NCBI RefSeq assembly: GCF_047496725.1
Contig: NC_132980.1
Location: 5,812,072 to 5,876,071 of the forward strand
From: Anoplolepis gracilipes
Lineage: Eukaryota > Arthropoda > Insecta > Hymenoptera > Formicidae
Reading direction: 5' to 3'
Length of the DNA stretch: 64,000 nucleotides
How positions within the stretch are numbered: the stretch's first letter is position 1; the number at the start of each line of letters is the position of its first letter. The translations under genes and the position numbers were made by a program. The notes below the pieces were generated by a model that saw only the letters and a list, made by a program, of their open reading frames with translations, did no database searches and was not told the origin of the DNA. This document shows positions 49,676 through 60,513 of this stretch, piece by piece.

Positions 49676-51338
49676 AATAATTAAACATATTTGCTAAATG
49701 TTATCAATGCTGGCTTCAAAGACAAAAGACAAACCTATGATTAAATCTTTCGCTTTTAAAACTTTGAAGGCTTTTTTAGGTACTCTTCCTGCCCAATTAA
49801 AGTTTTTAGCGTAATTATTTGTTATTATTTTTTCCAATGTTCTTCTTGTTATCTGTGCAATCGTTGTACCACCTGATATAGCTAAAATCTGTACCTTTAA
49901 AAGAATAATAACACATTAATATAATAAAAAAAATATGGATTAAAAAAAAGAAAGGAAAATAAACAGAATGCAAAAATATAAAAAGAGATTTAATGAGTTA
50001 TATTTACCATGTAAATATTCAAAATTTTGTTTTGTTTTTAAAAATCTTTCAATATTTTCCAAACTTTCATCAGTGTCAACTGGTATTTCAGGAACATCCT
50101 CCACATGGGGTATTCTCGATGGTCGAAAATGTGCTGTAAGTTGTTTGACCATTGGAAGAAGCAAGTTCATAGAAGTTTCTAAGTTCACTAATTTTGTTAG
50201 AACAACGTAAGAAAAATCTAAAAATAACATGCTATGTTAGAGAAATTTTTTCTTTTAAAAAATATATATATATATATCTAATTATATTGATGTTGATGTA
50301 CATCATCATCAAAATAATTACGAAAAAGTGTAATCTTGAATTAGTTTTTTATTCCACAAGAGTAACTCTTAACTATATAAGATTTAAACACAAAAGTAAT
50401 AGAATATAGAAAAGTTAAATAGTAAATAGTAAATGCTGAACTAAACAATATATAGAAAGCAACATAATAAATAATAAGTCAAATGTTCAAAATAATAATT
50501 AATTAAAGCACAATTATTCTAAAAAGTAATTTTTATATAGATAGTGCAGATTATTCAGAATATTCTGTGCAGTATATTTCAAAAGCAAAATTATTATTAA
50601 GTTATACGTTTCTTATAAAAATTATTAATATGTTAGAGTAATAGTCTTGTACACAGAAAAGTTTATTAACATTTTACCTGATTTGTGAAATTCTGAACTG
50701 GTCAATGTAGTTCTGAATGTATTTTGCGGACTAATTGCTCTTTCATCTGAACTGGTCAATGTAGTTCTCAATGTTTTCTGCGGAGGACTAATTGCTCTTA
50801 CTGAAGACGTTGAAAAACTAATTCCATTAGATATACGTTTTGAAAAACTGTCAGCTGTTGATGTTGATGGTTGGCAGGAAGTGATCATAGATCTTGATAA
50901 ATTACTATTTTTTGATGTTATTTTTAATGCAGGAAGAGATGGGATTTTATTGCATAATACCTCTTCATTGTTATCAGATTCTGAAGAATCTGAATAAATT
51001 CGAGGTCTTTTTAACTTCTTTTTGGCCGTTGGTCTTCATGCAATTCTACATCAGTTTCTAGAGTAGACGTGAATTCAGCATCTATTAATCTTTTCCTCGC
51101 ATCATTGTAAGAAGCTAAAATAATAGTAAAATAAACTATAAAATAATAATAAAATAAATTAAGAAACTAATAATAAAATCAACTATAGATTTTTAAAAAA
51201 GTTTAAAATTAAATATCATTAATTCAAAAATTGAAAGCGTTTATAATACAAAACAAATAAAAATTATTTATCTTAATTTGAAATAAAAATTATATTTATA
51301 AATATTTTAAGAAAGATTTGAGATAAATATATGTATAT

Positions 51339-51446
51339 TGTTGTGACATCCGTTTTTGAAGAAATATATTGATTGACGATATGTGAACGAGGAACGGTTG
51401 TCGCGCACGAACGGAACGTTCAAAATCGTTCCGCGGATGCAACAAT
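51339..51446. mobile_element. Possible tiny insertion with inverted ends
   Basis: ttgttgtgacatccg at the left is an imperfect inverted copy of cggatgcaacaa at the right. The interior is GC-rich (cgaggaacggttgtcgcgc) in AT-rich surroundings. It lies in intron 1 of the DUF4806 gene. Too short to classify. Confidence 0.3.
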
Positions 51447-52139
51447 ATATATATATATATATATGTAATTGCTAAATATATAATAATCTCTGACAGTATA
51501 TAACAAAATTATACTATAAACATAAATAAAATGATATGTGGTATATATTGTGAAAAAAGAAAACTATAAAGATAAGAAATACTCTAATAAATAATAAATT
51601 AAGTTTCTAATATATGTTAAATCTTGGAAATAACTGTAAATAAAGCAAGTGTATAAATATTTTTACTTTTTTATAAAACAAAACAACTTTTATAAAACAT
51701 AAACCAAAAATTTACCATATGTATGCAAGATTCTACATTTATATTTTTTCCAGTTTTTTTCCGGTAAAGAGCATTTTTCGATAGCCTTACGGATTTGTTT
51801 TGTGGAAATTTTTTGAGGCTACAAACAATACCATATTTCTTCCTCTTTTTCTAACCAAATATTAGGGACTACTTCAACTTCAGGTTTTTGTCCATAATTC
51901 ATCGCAAATTCTATTAATGAATACATTTTATAATCTGAAATAAACAAAACATTAAACAGAATAAGCAGAAAGTGCTTATTGCATTTCATCAACAATTTTT
52001 TCTTCAATATAAAATTAATATTGCAGACATTTAAAATTAACTTTAAATTTTACAAAATAAAATAATATATACTCACATAAACCTATAAATAATATACGTA
52101 TATAAAATTATATACAATAAAATAAAAGGAATACATTAA

Positions 52140-54215
52140 CTACAATTCATGAAGAAGAGGAAACACAATGTAAGTTCCTTTTTCATATGCGGGTAATAAT
52201 ATGTTTTTATATTTTACTGATATAAAAGGGAATTCTTCTATATCAGGTGATATGTGAGACACCTTAAAAATATTCAATAATTTGGACGAACATGGATAAT
52301 CATAAAATTCAGAAACTTTCAAGAATCGACGACAAATTATAGAATAAAATTAATCTTTCAAACACAGAATATTTACAATCTGAACAATAATATCTCCTTG
52401 TATTGAAACACAATTATCAGGTGAAAAAATCGTCAAAACGCATGTCGGTGTTTTCAATTTCTTGTATTGTAAAATCAAGTCAGTTTTATCTCTAAGTGTA
52501 GGTCCTTCAAAATGTTTTTGCTTAGGTTCTAATTTAGTTATTGGTAATTCAGTCTTTGAATAATTAAATAATTCAGATATACGTCTACAAAGTTGTGCAT
52601 GAGGATTTGCAGATGATCTTACAAGTTTTTTTAATTTTCCCAAATAATTTTCAAAGGGAAAACAATTAATTGTGTTTAAATTACCAAGATTCCTTACATC
52701 TGTTACTAAATGAATTAAACTGTGAAGATTATATGTCACTTCTTCTTTCCCATAGGATTTTTCAAAATACTTTACAAAATTATACAAAACTTCTTTTGCA
52801 AAGTCAATATGTTCAAAAATATGATTATCGTTACACAGAATTGTAATACCAACATGAAACATTAAAAAATGATTGTAAAGTTGTTTAGGCAAAATATTTA
52901 TTAAAGAAACTGGACCCACGTATAACAAGAATAATCTAAACTCATTTGCTTTCCAACGATTTAAGTCCGATATAGCTCTACATTTTCTAGGAAATTCATG
53001 TACTATATAAGAAGACAACAAAATTAATCTATCTGATAAATTATTAATAGCTTTTCCAGATAATTTAAATGAAGGTTTTCCCTTTGATACCCATAATATT
53101 AACAACTTTTTCATTATACCTAAATATACCAAATGCATGGGATCTAATGGAAATTGATTCACTAAATCTAAGTTTAAATTCAATAATGGAGACCTTCCTT
53201 TATGATGTTCCTCTTGTACTTGTTTAGTAAAAGTTTCTTTTGTTCTAAGTTGTCCACTTTTACATGGAAAAATCATTTTATTAATGTATTTCCCTTCAAT
53301 ATCGCATTTTTCACACCCATGCCTAGAATTATGACCTACACAACATTTTAGAAAAGCTCGTGCAGGAGCATCACATATCAGAGACCTGATTCTAATTTGA
53401 AATAATTTATGATCTATTTCAATACTATTCTTTAATATATCATCATTAAGCTCGTGTATTAGATCTTGTAAATAACAATCAAGAGGTTCTGGCTTTCCTT
53501 TGCCAGTAAATAAACCTACAATAAATGGTTTATTTAATGAAGTTAAACTTAATGATCTACAAAGAATTGGCCAGACAACTATGTTGTTACTTTTAAACAA
53601 GGGTAACCCATCAATATTAAAATCTAAATCAATAATTTTTGAGCATGATTCTTCCTTTAATAGGAGATATAACTGCTTACGCATACCAAAATAAGTAAAT
53701 TTTCCACTTTGCAAATCAATTGAATTTGTAGTTTTTGGAGTGTATAACAAAGACCTTCCAGATAATGGTACAGATATATCATAATGAAATTGTCTTAGTA
53801 ATGACAATAATTCATCTAATGCTGATAATGTAATATTATGTGTTAGGGCCCAGTTTCTCAATTTATTCAGAAAATCATCAGATAATGTTTCGTTTTCTGA
53901 AAAATCATGTTTTTCAGTGATATATAATTCTGGAAATATTTCAAAATCTAAATCTTGATCTGAACCTAGTTCTAAATGCGAATCAATGATTGAATGTGAC
54001 ATTGATGATTTTGTCTCATTATTTCTAAAATTTAAACTAAAACCTAAATCTTCATCTATATTTAAGTTTAGTTCTAAGTGTGAGTCAATGACTGAATGTG
54101 TTGTCGATTTTGTTTCATTCCAATTGAGTTATTTAATAACTCATGTACTTGTTTTTGTATATTCCTTTTAGTTTGTTTTTTGCCAAGAAATTTAACTTCT
54201 TTTTCTTTATCCATA
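52140..54215 (-). pseudogene. CACTA (Tnp2-like) transposase, disrupted
   Basis: The main open frame is 54002-52350 (550 codons). In-frame homology continues past a TAA at 52352-52350 through LKVSEFYDYPCSSKLLNIF to a second stop at 52140, so the TAA looks like a nonsense mutation. Upstream, an ATG at 54215 (MDKEKEVKFLGKKQTKR) begins a lysine-rich N-terminus that is out of frame with the rest by one base near 54120. Candidate catalytic aspartates, numbered in the 550-codon frame: D131 in NIDGLPLFK, D211 in ICDAPARAF and D287 in FPLDPMHLVYLG, with a GHNSRHGCEKCD zinc-like cluster after the second. The C-terminal part has YNLHSLIHLV then FPFENYLGKLKKL (residues 425-460), resembling the DUF4218-like tail of plant Tnp2 proteins. 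Its role would be excision and integration of this element and its MITEs. Family assignment rests on these motifs plus the 3-bp target duplication. Confidence 0.75.
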
Positions 54216-54589
54216 TTTAAACAAGAATATTTTTTCTGTTCTTTTGTTTTTTAACAAGTATTTTATGTAAGTATTATATGTGCGACAAAGATATATTTAC
54301 ATATATATTTTCCTGAAAAAATGACAACTATTTAATTAAGAAATGAAAAACACAATATAATTTGATTCTTAATATATACTGATACAATAAAAAATGTTAG
54401 ATTAATCAGATTATGATTTCACACAAATTGATATCTTCTTATTAATTGTAAAATATTATTTGTAGATGTGATATTTGACGTCTAATCTCATATCTTTTTT
54501 TAGTATTAATATTGTGTTATAAATATACATATATATACATATATACAGAACAGTAAACTATAAAATTATTAAACCAATATACAACTTAC

Positions 54590-54900
54590 CTTATTCGTCG
54601 TAAAAAAGAGATATTCTTTATATCAATATTTTCGCCGGACCGGCGTTTTGATCAACCTAACCTTTGTTATGATCTATGCACGAGAATTGATTAACTTTAT
54701 AGTACACATTACTAGTATTTTTCTATCCTTTCACTACTAGTTTCACTTTTGCAATATTCACAAGTCGTTTGTATAATATTCACAATAAAAGTTTTCTTGT
54801 TTGAACAGCAAATATATGCAATAACTCTGCGATCATTCCAAATAAATGGAATATAACCTTAATACTTTTTGTTAGTAAGACAATGGAAAGAGGAAGAGAA
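54590..54900 (-). promoter_or_regulatory. Probable promoter and 5' non-coding exon of the transposon genes
   Basis: On the minus strand, sequence up to 54590 ends ttacgacgaataag|gtaagttg, a consensus donor, upstream of the transposase start at 54215. Transcription would begin in 54,600-54,900. A purine (GA) tract at 54,890-54,935 adjoins it. Confidence 0.4.
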
Positions 54901-55139
54901 AGAGAGAAAGAGAGAGAGAGAAAGAGAGAGAGAGAATCACCCCGCTATTCATTCCGATATTCATAGTCCATTATTTTTATTTCAAGATCGTTTTAAGTAT
55001 AATATCTTAAGATATGTTATTACGATTCTGTGATTGAATTACAACACATTATTATTAAGACGGTCTTCAATATAAAATCGGACTATGAATATGAATATCT
55101 AAAATTAAAAATACATTAATTTTTTTAATTCAAAATTAT

Positions 55140-55151
55140 ATGTATATATAT

Positions 55152-55195
<44 letters not shown>

Positions 55196-55313
55196 GAATT
55201 AAAACATTAATTTTTATTCTATTTAGGCCCGATATTGTACCAACATTATTTTGGATTTAAGTGCGACTTAAACATGTATCTATCTTTATTTTTCTTTCTA
55301 AATTAATAAAAAC

Positions 55314-55354
<41 letters not shown>

Positions 55355-55360
55355 AGTCTC
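55140..55360. other. TA microsatellites and short inverted repeat near the transposon right end
   Basis: The inverted words attcaaaattatatg / ataattttgaattaaa flank a TA run (55155-55190). gcccgatattgtaccaacattattttgg (split across 55228-55255) is mirrored near 55370-55395, flanking another TA run (55315-55350). Together these suggest a small nested palindromic insertion at 55228-55395. Confidence 0.5.
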
Positions 55361-55536
55361 GTTTAAAGCCAAAATAATGTTGATGCAATCAGGCCTTATA
55401 GAAACGTAAAAAATACGTTTCTTAAACTATGGTTTTAAAAATGTTTCTGTTGAAACGTTTCTTATTGGTGTTTGACGGTTAAAAAATATTGGATACGTTT
55501 AGAAAACGTTTATAAAACGAACCTGTGCTACCTGGG

Positions 55537-56150
55537 TATATAAATTAAAATGCTTGTCAAGTAAAAATTAAAACTTTTATTTTTTATTTAATCTTTTTTA
55601 AAATAATATGTAATGAAAATTAATGAGATTTTTACGATTATGACAACGAACACGATATAATTCAAACTATTTTTACTTAAATAAGTAAAAAATTAACATT
55701 TTTCTCCAATTAAAAAAATTTTGTATATATACATATACATATAATATATCTGATTTTTATTTCATTTAATTGAATCTATCGATATCTAATAGTTATTATT
55801 ATACATATATTTTTGTAGAACAATATAATACTCTAAATTATTAAATTGTTGAAAGAAAATTTTTTTTTCATATAAAATAAGTTTTAACTTGTAAAATGTA
55901 GAATGTAAAAATCGCTTTTAATAAAAGAAAAAGAATTACCAAAAATCAAGATATTATTGGCAAAATTAGAATATTGACAATATTTACATGATTATTTGAT
56001 ATTAAAAGTAAATTATTGCCAGTGTGGAGAAATAACAAATTATTTTTAGATGAAAGTGAATAAGCAAAATATGTTAATAAATTTTGTGGACATAGCACGG
56101 ATCACAACCAAAACTGTGCACATTATGTGTTATCCATTGAGAACATTCGT
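55537..56150. other. Right flank of the transposon; intergenic
   Basis: It continues the repeat interrupted by the transposon (tataaattaaaatgc, aaattaaaacttttattt, gagatttttacgatta), which is shared in order with 63,780-63,900. No coding content. Confidence 0.5.
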
Positions 56151-56290
56151 GGACATTGGCTATGTAGTTCAATGTCCACGTTTTTATGTTCACAGAGGGC
56201 GTATCGCTTTCACAGGAGAAAAAAACGGCGGCATGGCCCCTCGCAGGGCTTTCAAGCTTCTCTCTTAGGTTTTAGAATTGATGGAGTCGG
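56150..56290 (+). promoter_or_regulatory. GNPTAB: Likely GNPTAB promoter/5' UTR module
   Basis: A GC-richer patch directly before the start codon, containing gctatgtagttc, ggagaaaaaaacgg and tctcttaggttttagaattg. The same words appear, reversed, in the orphan module at 33,935-34,080. No TATA box is evident. Confidence 0.4.
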
Positions 56291-56293
56291 GCA

Positions 56294-59200
56294 ATGTTAA
56301 TTGCATCAAACATTTTTATTAATATAATGAGCACATGGAAATTGATACAACGACGGTGTTACGATTTACTCTCATATAAATACTCATTGCTTGTGATACT
56401 AGTGGCATTTACTTGCATATTCATTGGCATAGTACATTTCGGAGAGGTTAGAATGACAATTATTTATTTTTTATTTATATAATAAATTTGTGCAGATAAT
56501 AAGAATTAGTACTTAAATTTTGTATATTAATTTTTTTTAGTTTTGAAAAATGTTTTGTTACTCTTTTCTTTAATACATAATATAATGTTATATATACATA
56601 TATAATTTTTATATATAGTATATATATAATAAATATATAATAATGTATATATAAATATATATATAATAAATTTTATATATATATAATATTATTAATTTAT
56701 ATATATATATATATAAGATACTGACATCATATGCATATATATATATAATAAATATAAATATGCATATAATGTCAATATCTTATACGTTGAGATATTTGAT
56801 GAATTTTAATATTTTATATTAGGTATGGTTAACATGGAGCAAGGAAAAGTACGAGGCAGTGTTTCATTCTTTCAACGACAATATCTTGGGAAAATCTTTT
56901 CAAAAGAAATTATGCCAACATGTCCCTATAGATGTTGTTTACACGTGGGTGAACGGCTCCGATCCAGTGTTTCTAGAAAATCTTCGGAAGCATGTCCCCA
57001 TTATGGATCTTAGAACTGCAGCATCAAGATTCAGCGATAAAGATGAATTACGTTATTCGTTGCGATCATTAGAAATGTATGCTCCCTGGGTGAGGCATGT
57101 TTACATTGTTACCAATGGCCAAATACCAAGTTGGCTCGATATGGATAATCCTCGGATGACTCTAGTCAGTCATGAAGATATTTTTTTAAATAAAAGTGAT
57201 TTACCAACTTTTTCTAGTCCTGCTATTGAAAGTCATATTCATAGGTGCTTGAAAATATGTATGAATTTATTTATATTACCTAATGTGCACACATATGCAA
57301 CGTTTTTGCATTTTTTTTTTTAGAATACCTGGAATCTCTGACAAGTTTTTATATTTTAATGATGATGTCATGTTAGGGGCTGAAGTGTGGCCCGAAGATT
57401 TTATAACTCAACCAGGTGGACAGAAAGTGTATCTGGCATGGTGGGTCCCAGATTGCTCCGAAATATGTCCCTGGGCGTGGGTCGGCGATGGATCGTGTGA
57501 TCACGCTTGTAACACTACATTATGCGAATTTGATGGTAATTATATAAATAATTTTAATTATATAAATAAATTTTTTTAAATTATATGAATTAATTTTATT
57601 TATATAATTATAATATATACTATTTATATAATTATGTTCTCTTTCTCTCTCTCTCTGAAAATAATGGGATATAGGTGGAGATTGTCAAACAACTACTGTC
57701 CCTATTGATAGTGAGACTATGAAAGAAAGAGGCGATTATTCATACAAATTTTTGGAAAATTCTCGTGAAAATGATAATGATGGGCTAAATATCCTATATA
57801 ATAAACATAAAGCTGATTTATCATGGAATGATCCACTCATGTTCACAGTTTACCCATCGCCTTCATATAATCTCAATACTCTTAAGCCCATTAACACACT
57901 TGATGATCTCAGAAATAACAGTAATATGGAAATGTATACGCAAAGTAACGTATACGTAAAATTTGATAGAAAAAACTATAAGTCTGCAGAAGGTGTGCTT
58001 CGATCTGTGTATTCTAAATTTTTATACAGAAAGCCTTTAAACAAAACTGAGCTTTTAAAACACTACCGTAATGATATAGTAAATGTCCCACCATCTGATA
58101 ATTTTATTAATTCTAAGTTCGCTAAAATCCCATATTCCAATGAATGGATACACAATACACGAGGACTTGATACTTATGGGGAATCCTTATTGTATGTTAA
58201 TAAGATATATAATATCGCCTATGGTTTCGAACGAAGAAAAGTACCAGTGCATATGCCACATTTAATTGATAAATGGATTGTAAATGATATGCAAGAGAAA
58301 TTCAAGTTTGAGTTTAAAAAAACGTCTAATCATAAAGTAAGAGATTCCGAAGACATGCAATTCGCATTTTCTTACTTCTACTTTTTAATCAGTGAAAAAC
58401 GAAAAGTTCCCATCGAAGAACTATTTGATATGTTTGACACTGACAAATCACGGTGAGAAACAGTGTACATCTAATAATAATTATATAATTAAATAATGAT
58501 AATGATTAAAGTTATGAATGAATCAATGTTTTCTCAGAACTTGGTCAGATAGAGAGATAAGAACACTTTTATCAAGATTATACCCACTACCGTTAGATTA
58601 TAATCTAGTCATGGAATTTGAAAGTGCGATAACGAATTGTTCTCATGACACGATTCTATCAGAAATTATTGATGTACCGCCCGGAGAAAGATACCTAGAT
58701 TCTACCCTCGTAAGTATGGAACATATTTTATAAAGTAATAATTACGCGATGTGCTAATCGTGTAAATACAGCAAATAAAATTGCAATATTTTTTTCTATT
58801 CTTTACAGCCGGTAGTTTCTAAGGAATTAATATTGAATTGTGAATCAGTGTCTAAAAAAATGCAATCAAAATTCGGCAAAAGCAGCCGATATCCGCACGA
58901 AATAATAAGAGCTGGAAGAAATGAAATTTTCGAGAGGTTGACCAGCAATATTTCTTTAACGGTACAATTGCTCGATCAAATTCGTAGAGATCCCAGGTAT
59001 GTATATCTCATTATATATATATAAATACATACATGTACAGGATGATTCGTATAAAGTGATCAATATAAATATTTGCAAAAGCTGAGGCAAAAAAGTTCTT
59101 TATATAAAAAATAAAATATTCATCATTTAATTACCTTAATACATTAGGCACAAAATAATAAAAGGAATCAATTGGTGTAAAGAAAATACATAATTATTCT

Positions 59201-59535
59201 TTTTTAAATATTTGCTACATATTTTTTGTTACAAGCAATTTTTTTTGTAAAGAATTTTTTTTATATGTCCTCAACTTTTGCAAGAATTAACATCGGCCAC
59301 TTTATGTGTGAATCACCCTATCTATAATATTTTTTATATATATTATAAGTTACCCTCCTCTCTGGAAAATGAATTAACAAAGTCAAAAATCAAGATTGAT
59401 GAAATTACATTTGAGTCTTATTTAAAGAGTTAATTAATCCCTTCAAGAGGTAGAAAGTGATACAGCTAGTAAATATATTTTTTATATAATATATAATATA
59501 AAAAAATTATAATATTATAAAAATATAAAAATAAA

Positions 59536-59580
<45 letters not shown>

Positions 59581-60124
59581 ATTATATATATATATATATA
59601 TTATATTAAATTAAAAAAAAAATATATATATATATAATAAAATTATATAAAGAGCTTCGATTAATAAATAAGTAAATCATAAAGAGGCAATAGGAGCGAG
59701 GAATCCTCGCTCCTATTGCCTCTTTATTATTTACTTATATATATATGATTTTTTTTTGTTAAATACAAATAGTTAGTTAAGTAAAATAATTTTCATATAC
59801 ATTGTTACTTTCAGAAAGTTTATCTGCTTGAATGATGATCTGGACCCCATTCGGCATTCCGAGAATGAAATTGTTCGTGCCTTGTTGAACGATTTTTATC
59901 GTTCGTTATATCCATTGCGAAGTACTTTTGAACTGCCAGCGCAGTATCGAAATCGCTTCTCTTATAGACACGAGCTTCTCGAGTGGCGGGCGAATCGTGC
60001 AAAAGCTAGAAATTTATTATTATGCCTTGTGGCGTTGCTTCTTGCCCTAACATTTTATCACATATTCTATCATCACATACGTAGAGCGTTCAGAACTCGT
60101 GAGTTATCTGCATTTCTTGTGTAA
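56294..60124 (+). CDS. GNPTAB: N-acetylglucosamine-1-phosphotransferase subunits alpha/beta
   Basis: Golgi membrane enzyme that transfers GlcNAc-1-phosphate to mannose on lysosomal hydrolases, the first step of the mannose-6-phosphate tag. Exons: 56294-56446, 56823-57244, 57324-57535, 57675-58452, 58538-58709, 58809-58996, 59815-60124. All are GT-AG and in phase, giving 744 residues (733 if translation starts at the second ATG, 56327, which precedes STWKLIQRR and fits vertebrate N-termini better). Seen: N-terminal transmembrane segment [17 protein letters not shown], stealth-type catalytic blocks [25 protein letters not shown] and [11 protein letters not shown], one Notch-like LNR ([19 protein letters not shown]), an EF-hand-like DTDKSRTWSDRE across the exon 4-5 junction, and a C-terminal transmembrane segment [15 protein letters not shown]. 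It is shorter than the human protein (1256 residues), mainly through a reduced spacer region. Insects often lack a full mannose-6-phosphate route, so the substrate is uncertain. Confidence 0.95.
59036..59322. mobile_element. Mariner-like MITE in GNPTAB intron 6
   Basis: Ends acaggatgattcgtataaag and, reverse-complemented, atagggtgattcacacataa. Both sit beside TA-rich DNA. About 285 bp, non-coding, oriented within the last intron. Confidence 0.7.
59520..59640. repeat. TA microsatellites in GNPTAB intron 6
   Basis: Several long TA runs separated by short AT-rich words. Confidence 0.9.
59670..59736. repeat. Near-perfect 33-bp hairpin in GNPTAB intron 6
   Basis: The arms aagtaaatcataaagaggca... 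and ...tgcctctttattatttactt pair over 33 bp with one mismatch and a single-base loop (59703). The inner part, aggagcgagga / tcctcgctcct, is GC-rich in an AT-rich intron. It could be a small MITE core, a recombination product or a structured RNA. The 1-base loop argues against a standard microRNA precursor. Confidence 0.85.
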
Positions 60125-60311
60125 ATAATTAATACTGAATCTATATCTAAATGTAAAAAAATTTATATCGGGACTGATAATTGTATATATAATATTAATT
60201 ATATATACAATATATACAATAGATAATAATATTTGTGGGAAGATGCATATGAGAAGAACTTCCAATTTGATATTTTCTAAAATTAGATAACTATATTTCT
60301 CTGTGATATGG

Positions 60312-60317
60312 AATAAA
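60312..60317 (+). terminator. GNPTAB poly(A) signal
   Basis: AATAAA 188 bp after the stop codon, in the interval between the two convergent genes. Confidence 0.5.
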
Positions 60318-60513
60318 CACTTTTTATATAATTTTAATAAAAAAACTCAAGACTATAACAGAATGTGTTTTAAAAAATATATAAGTTAATAAACGTATCT
60401 GAAGATTGAAAATATCATGTATGTACATCATATTTTTTTTTTTTTTTTTTTTTTTTGTTACAGTTGCACTTTCGATAAGATCTATTGTTATTAAACAACG
60501 GATGTACACAATT

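Larger units (their letters stand above)
49249..51934 (-). pseudogene. DUF4806-domain protein gene of the CACTA element, 5 exons, disrupted
   Basis: Exons (minus): 51934-51716, 51114-50678, 50217-50008, 49888-49735, 49382-49249. The ATG is at 51926 (MYSLIEFAMNYGQK). Exon 1 encodes the typical N-terminal block with VEVVPNIWLE and later KNWKKYKCRILHTY. Exons 4-5 encode the DUF4806 domain, including GGTTIAQITRRTLEKIITNN, FNWAGR and an end in LAEIKARRTFQQE. DUF4806 proteins are common in ants and other insects and of unknown biochemical role. Here the gene is packaged with a transposase. Lesions: TAG replaces the expected tryptophan codon at 51821-51819, a 1-nt loss in an A run near 51030 breaks exon 2, and the obvious splice sites of exons 3 and 4 do not join in phase. 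Exon 2 contains an internal duplication (RAISP then TLRTTLTSS / TFRTTLTSS). It could act as an accessory DNA-binding factor, by analogy with CACTA elements that carry two genes. Confidence 0.8.
48266..55536 (-). mobile_element. 7.27-kb CACTA/EnSpm-like DNA transposon, complete ends
   Basis: Terminal inverted repeats: both ends read inward CCCAGGTAGCACAGGTTCG and then TTTT, with one mismatch in about 33 bp. The 3-bp target duplication TAT is at 48263-48265 and 55537-55539. The unoccupied site at 63984-64000 (gttatataaattaaaatgc) supports the exact boundaries. Both subterminal regions (48290-48440 and 55385-55520) are crowded with AAACGTTT words, as expected for CACTA subterminal transposase-binding repeats. 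On the minus strand it carries a 5' exon ending at a GTAAGT donor (54590), a Tnp2-like transposase and a DUF4806 gene. Both genes carry lesions, so this copy is probably no longer autonomous although its structure is complete. A TA palindrome (48480-48575) and a large GT/GC microsatellite sit near the left end. Confidence 0.85.

Noticed and set aside
49419..49697. Open frames rich in His-Thr or Cys-Val
   Set aside because: Pure translation of CA/GT/CG microsatellite.
60086..60124. A GTGAGT donor at 60101 could extend GNPTAB into a further exon
   Set aside because: The only acceptor candidate downstream (60464) leads into antisense of the ropporin exon and yields no family match. The in-frame stop is the simpler end.
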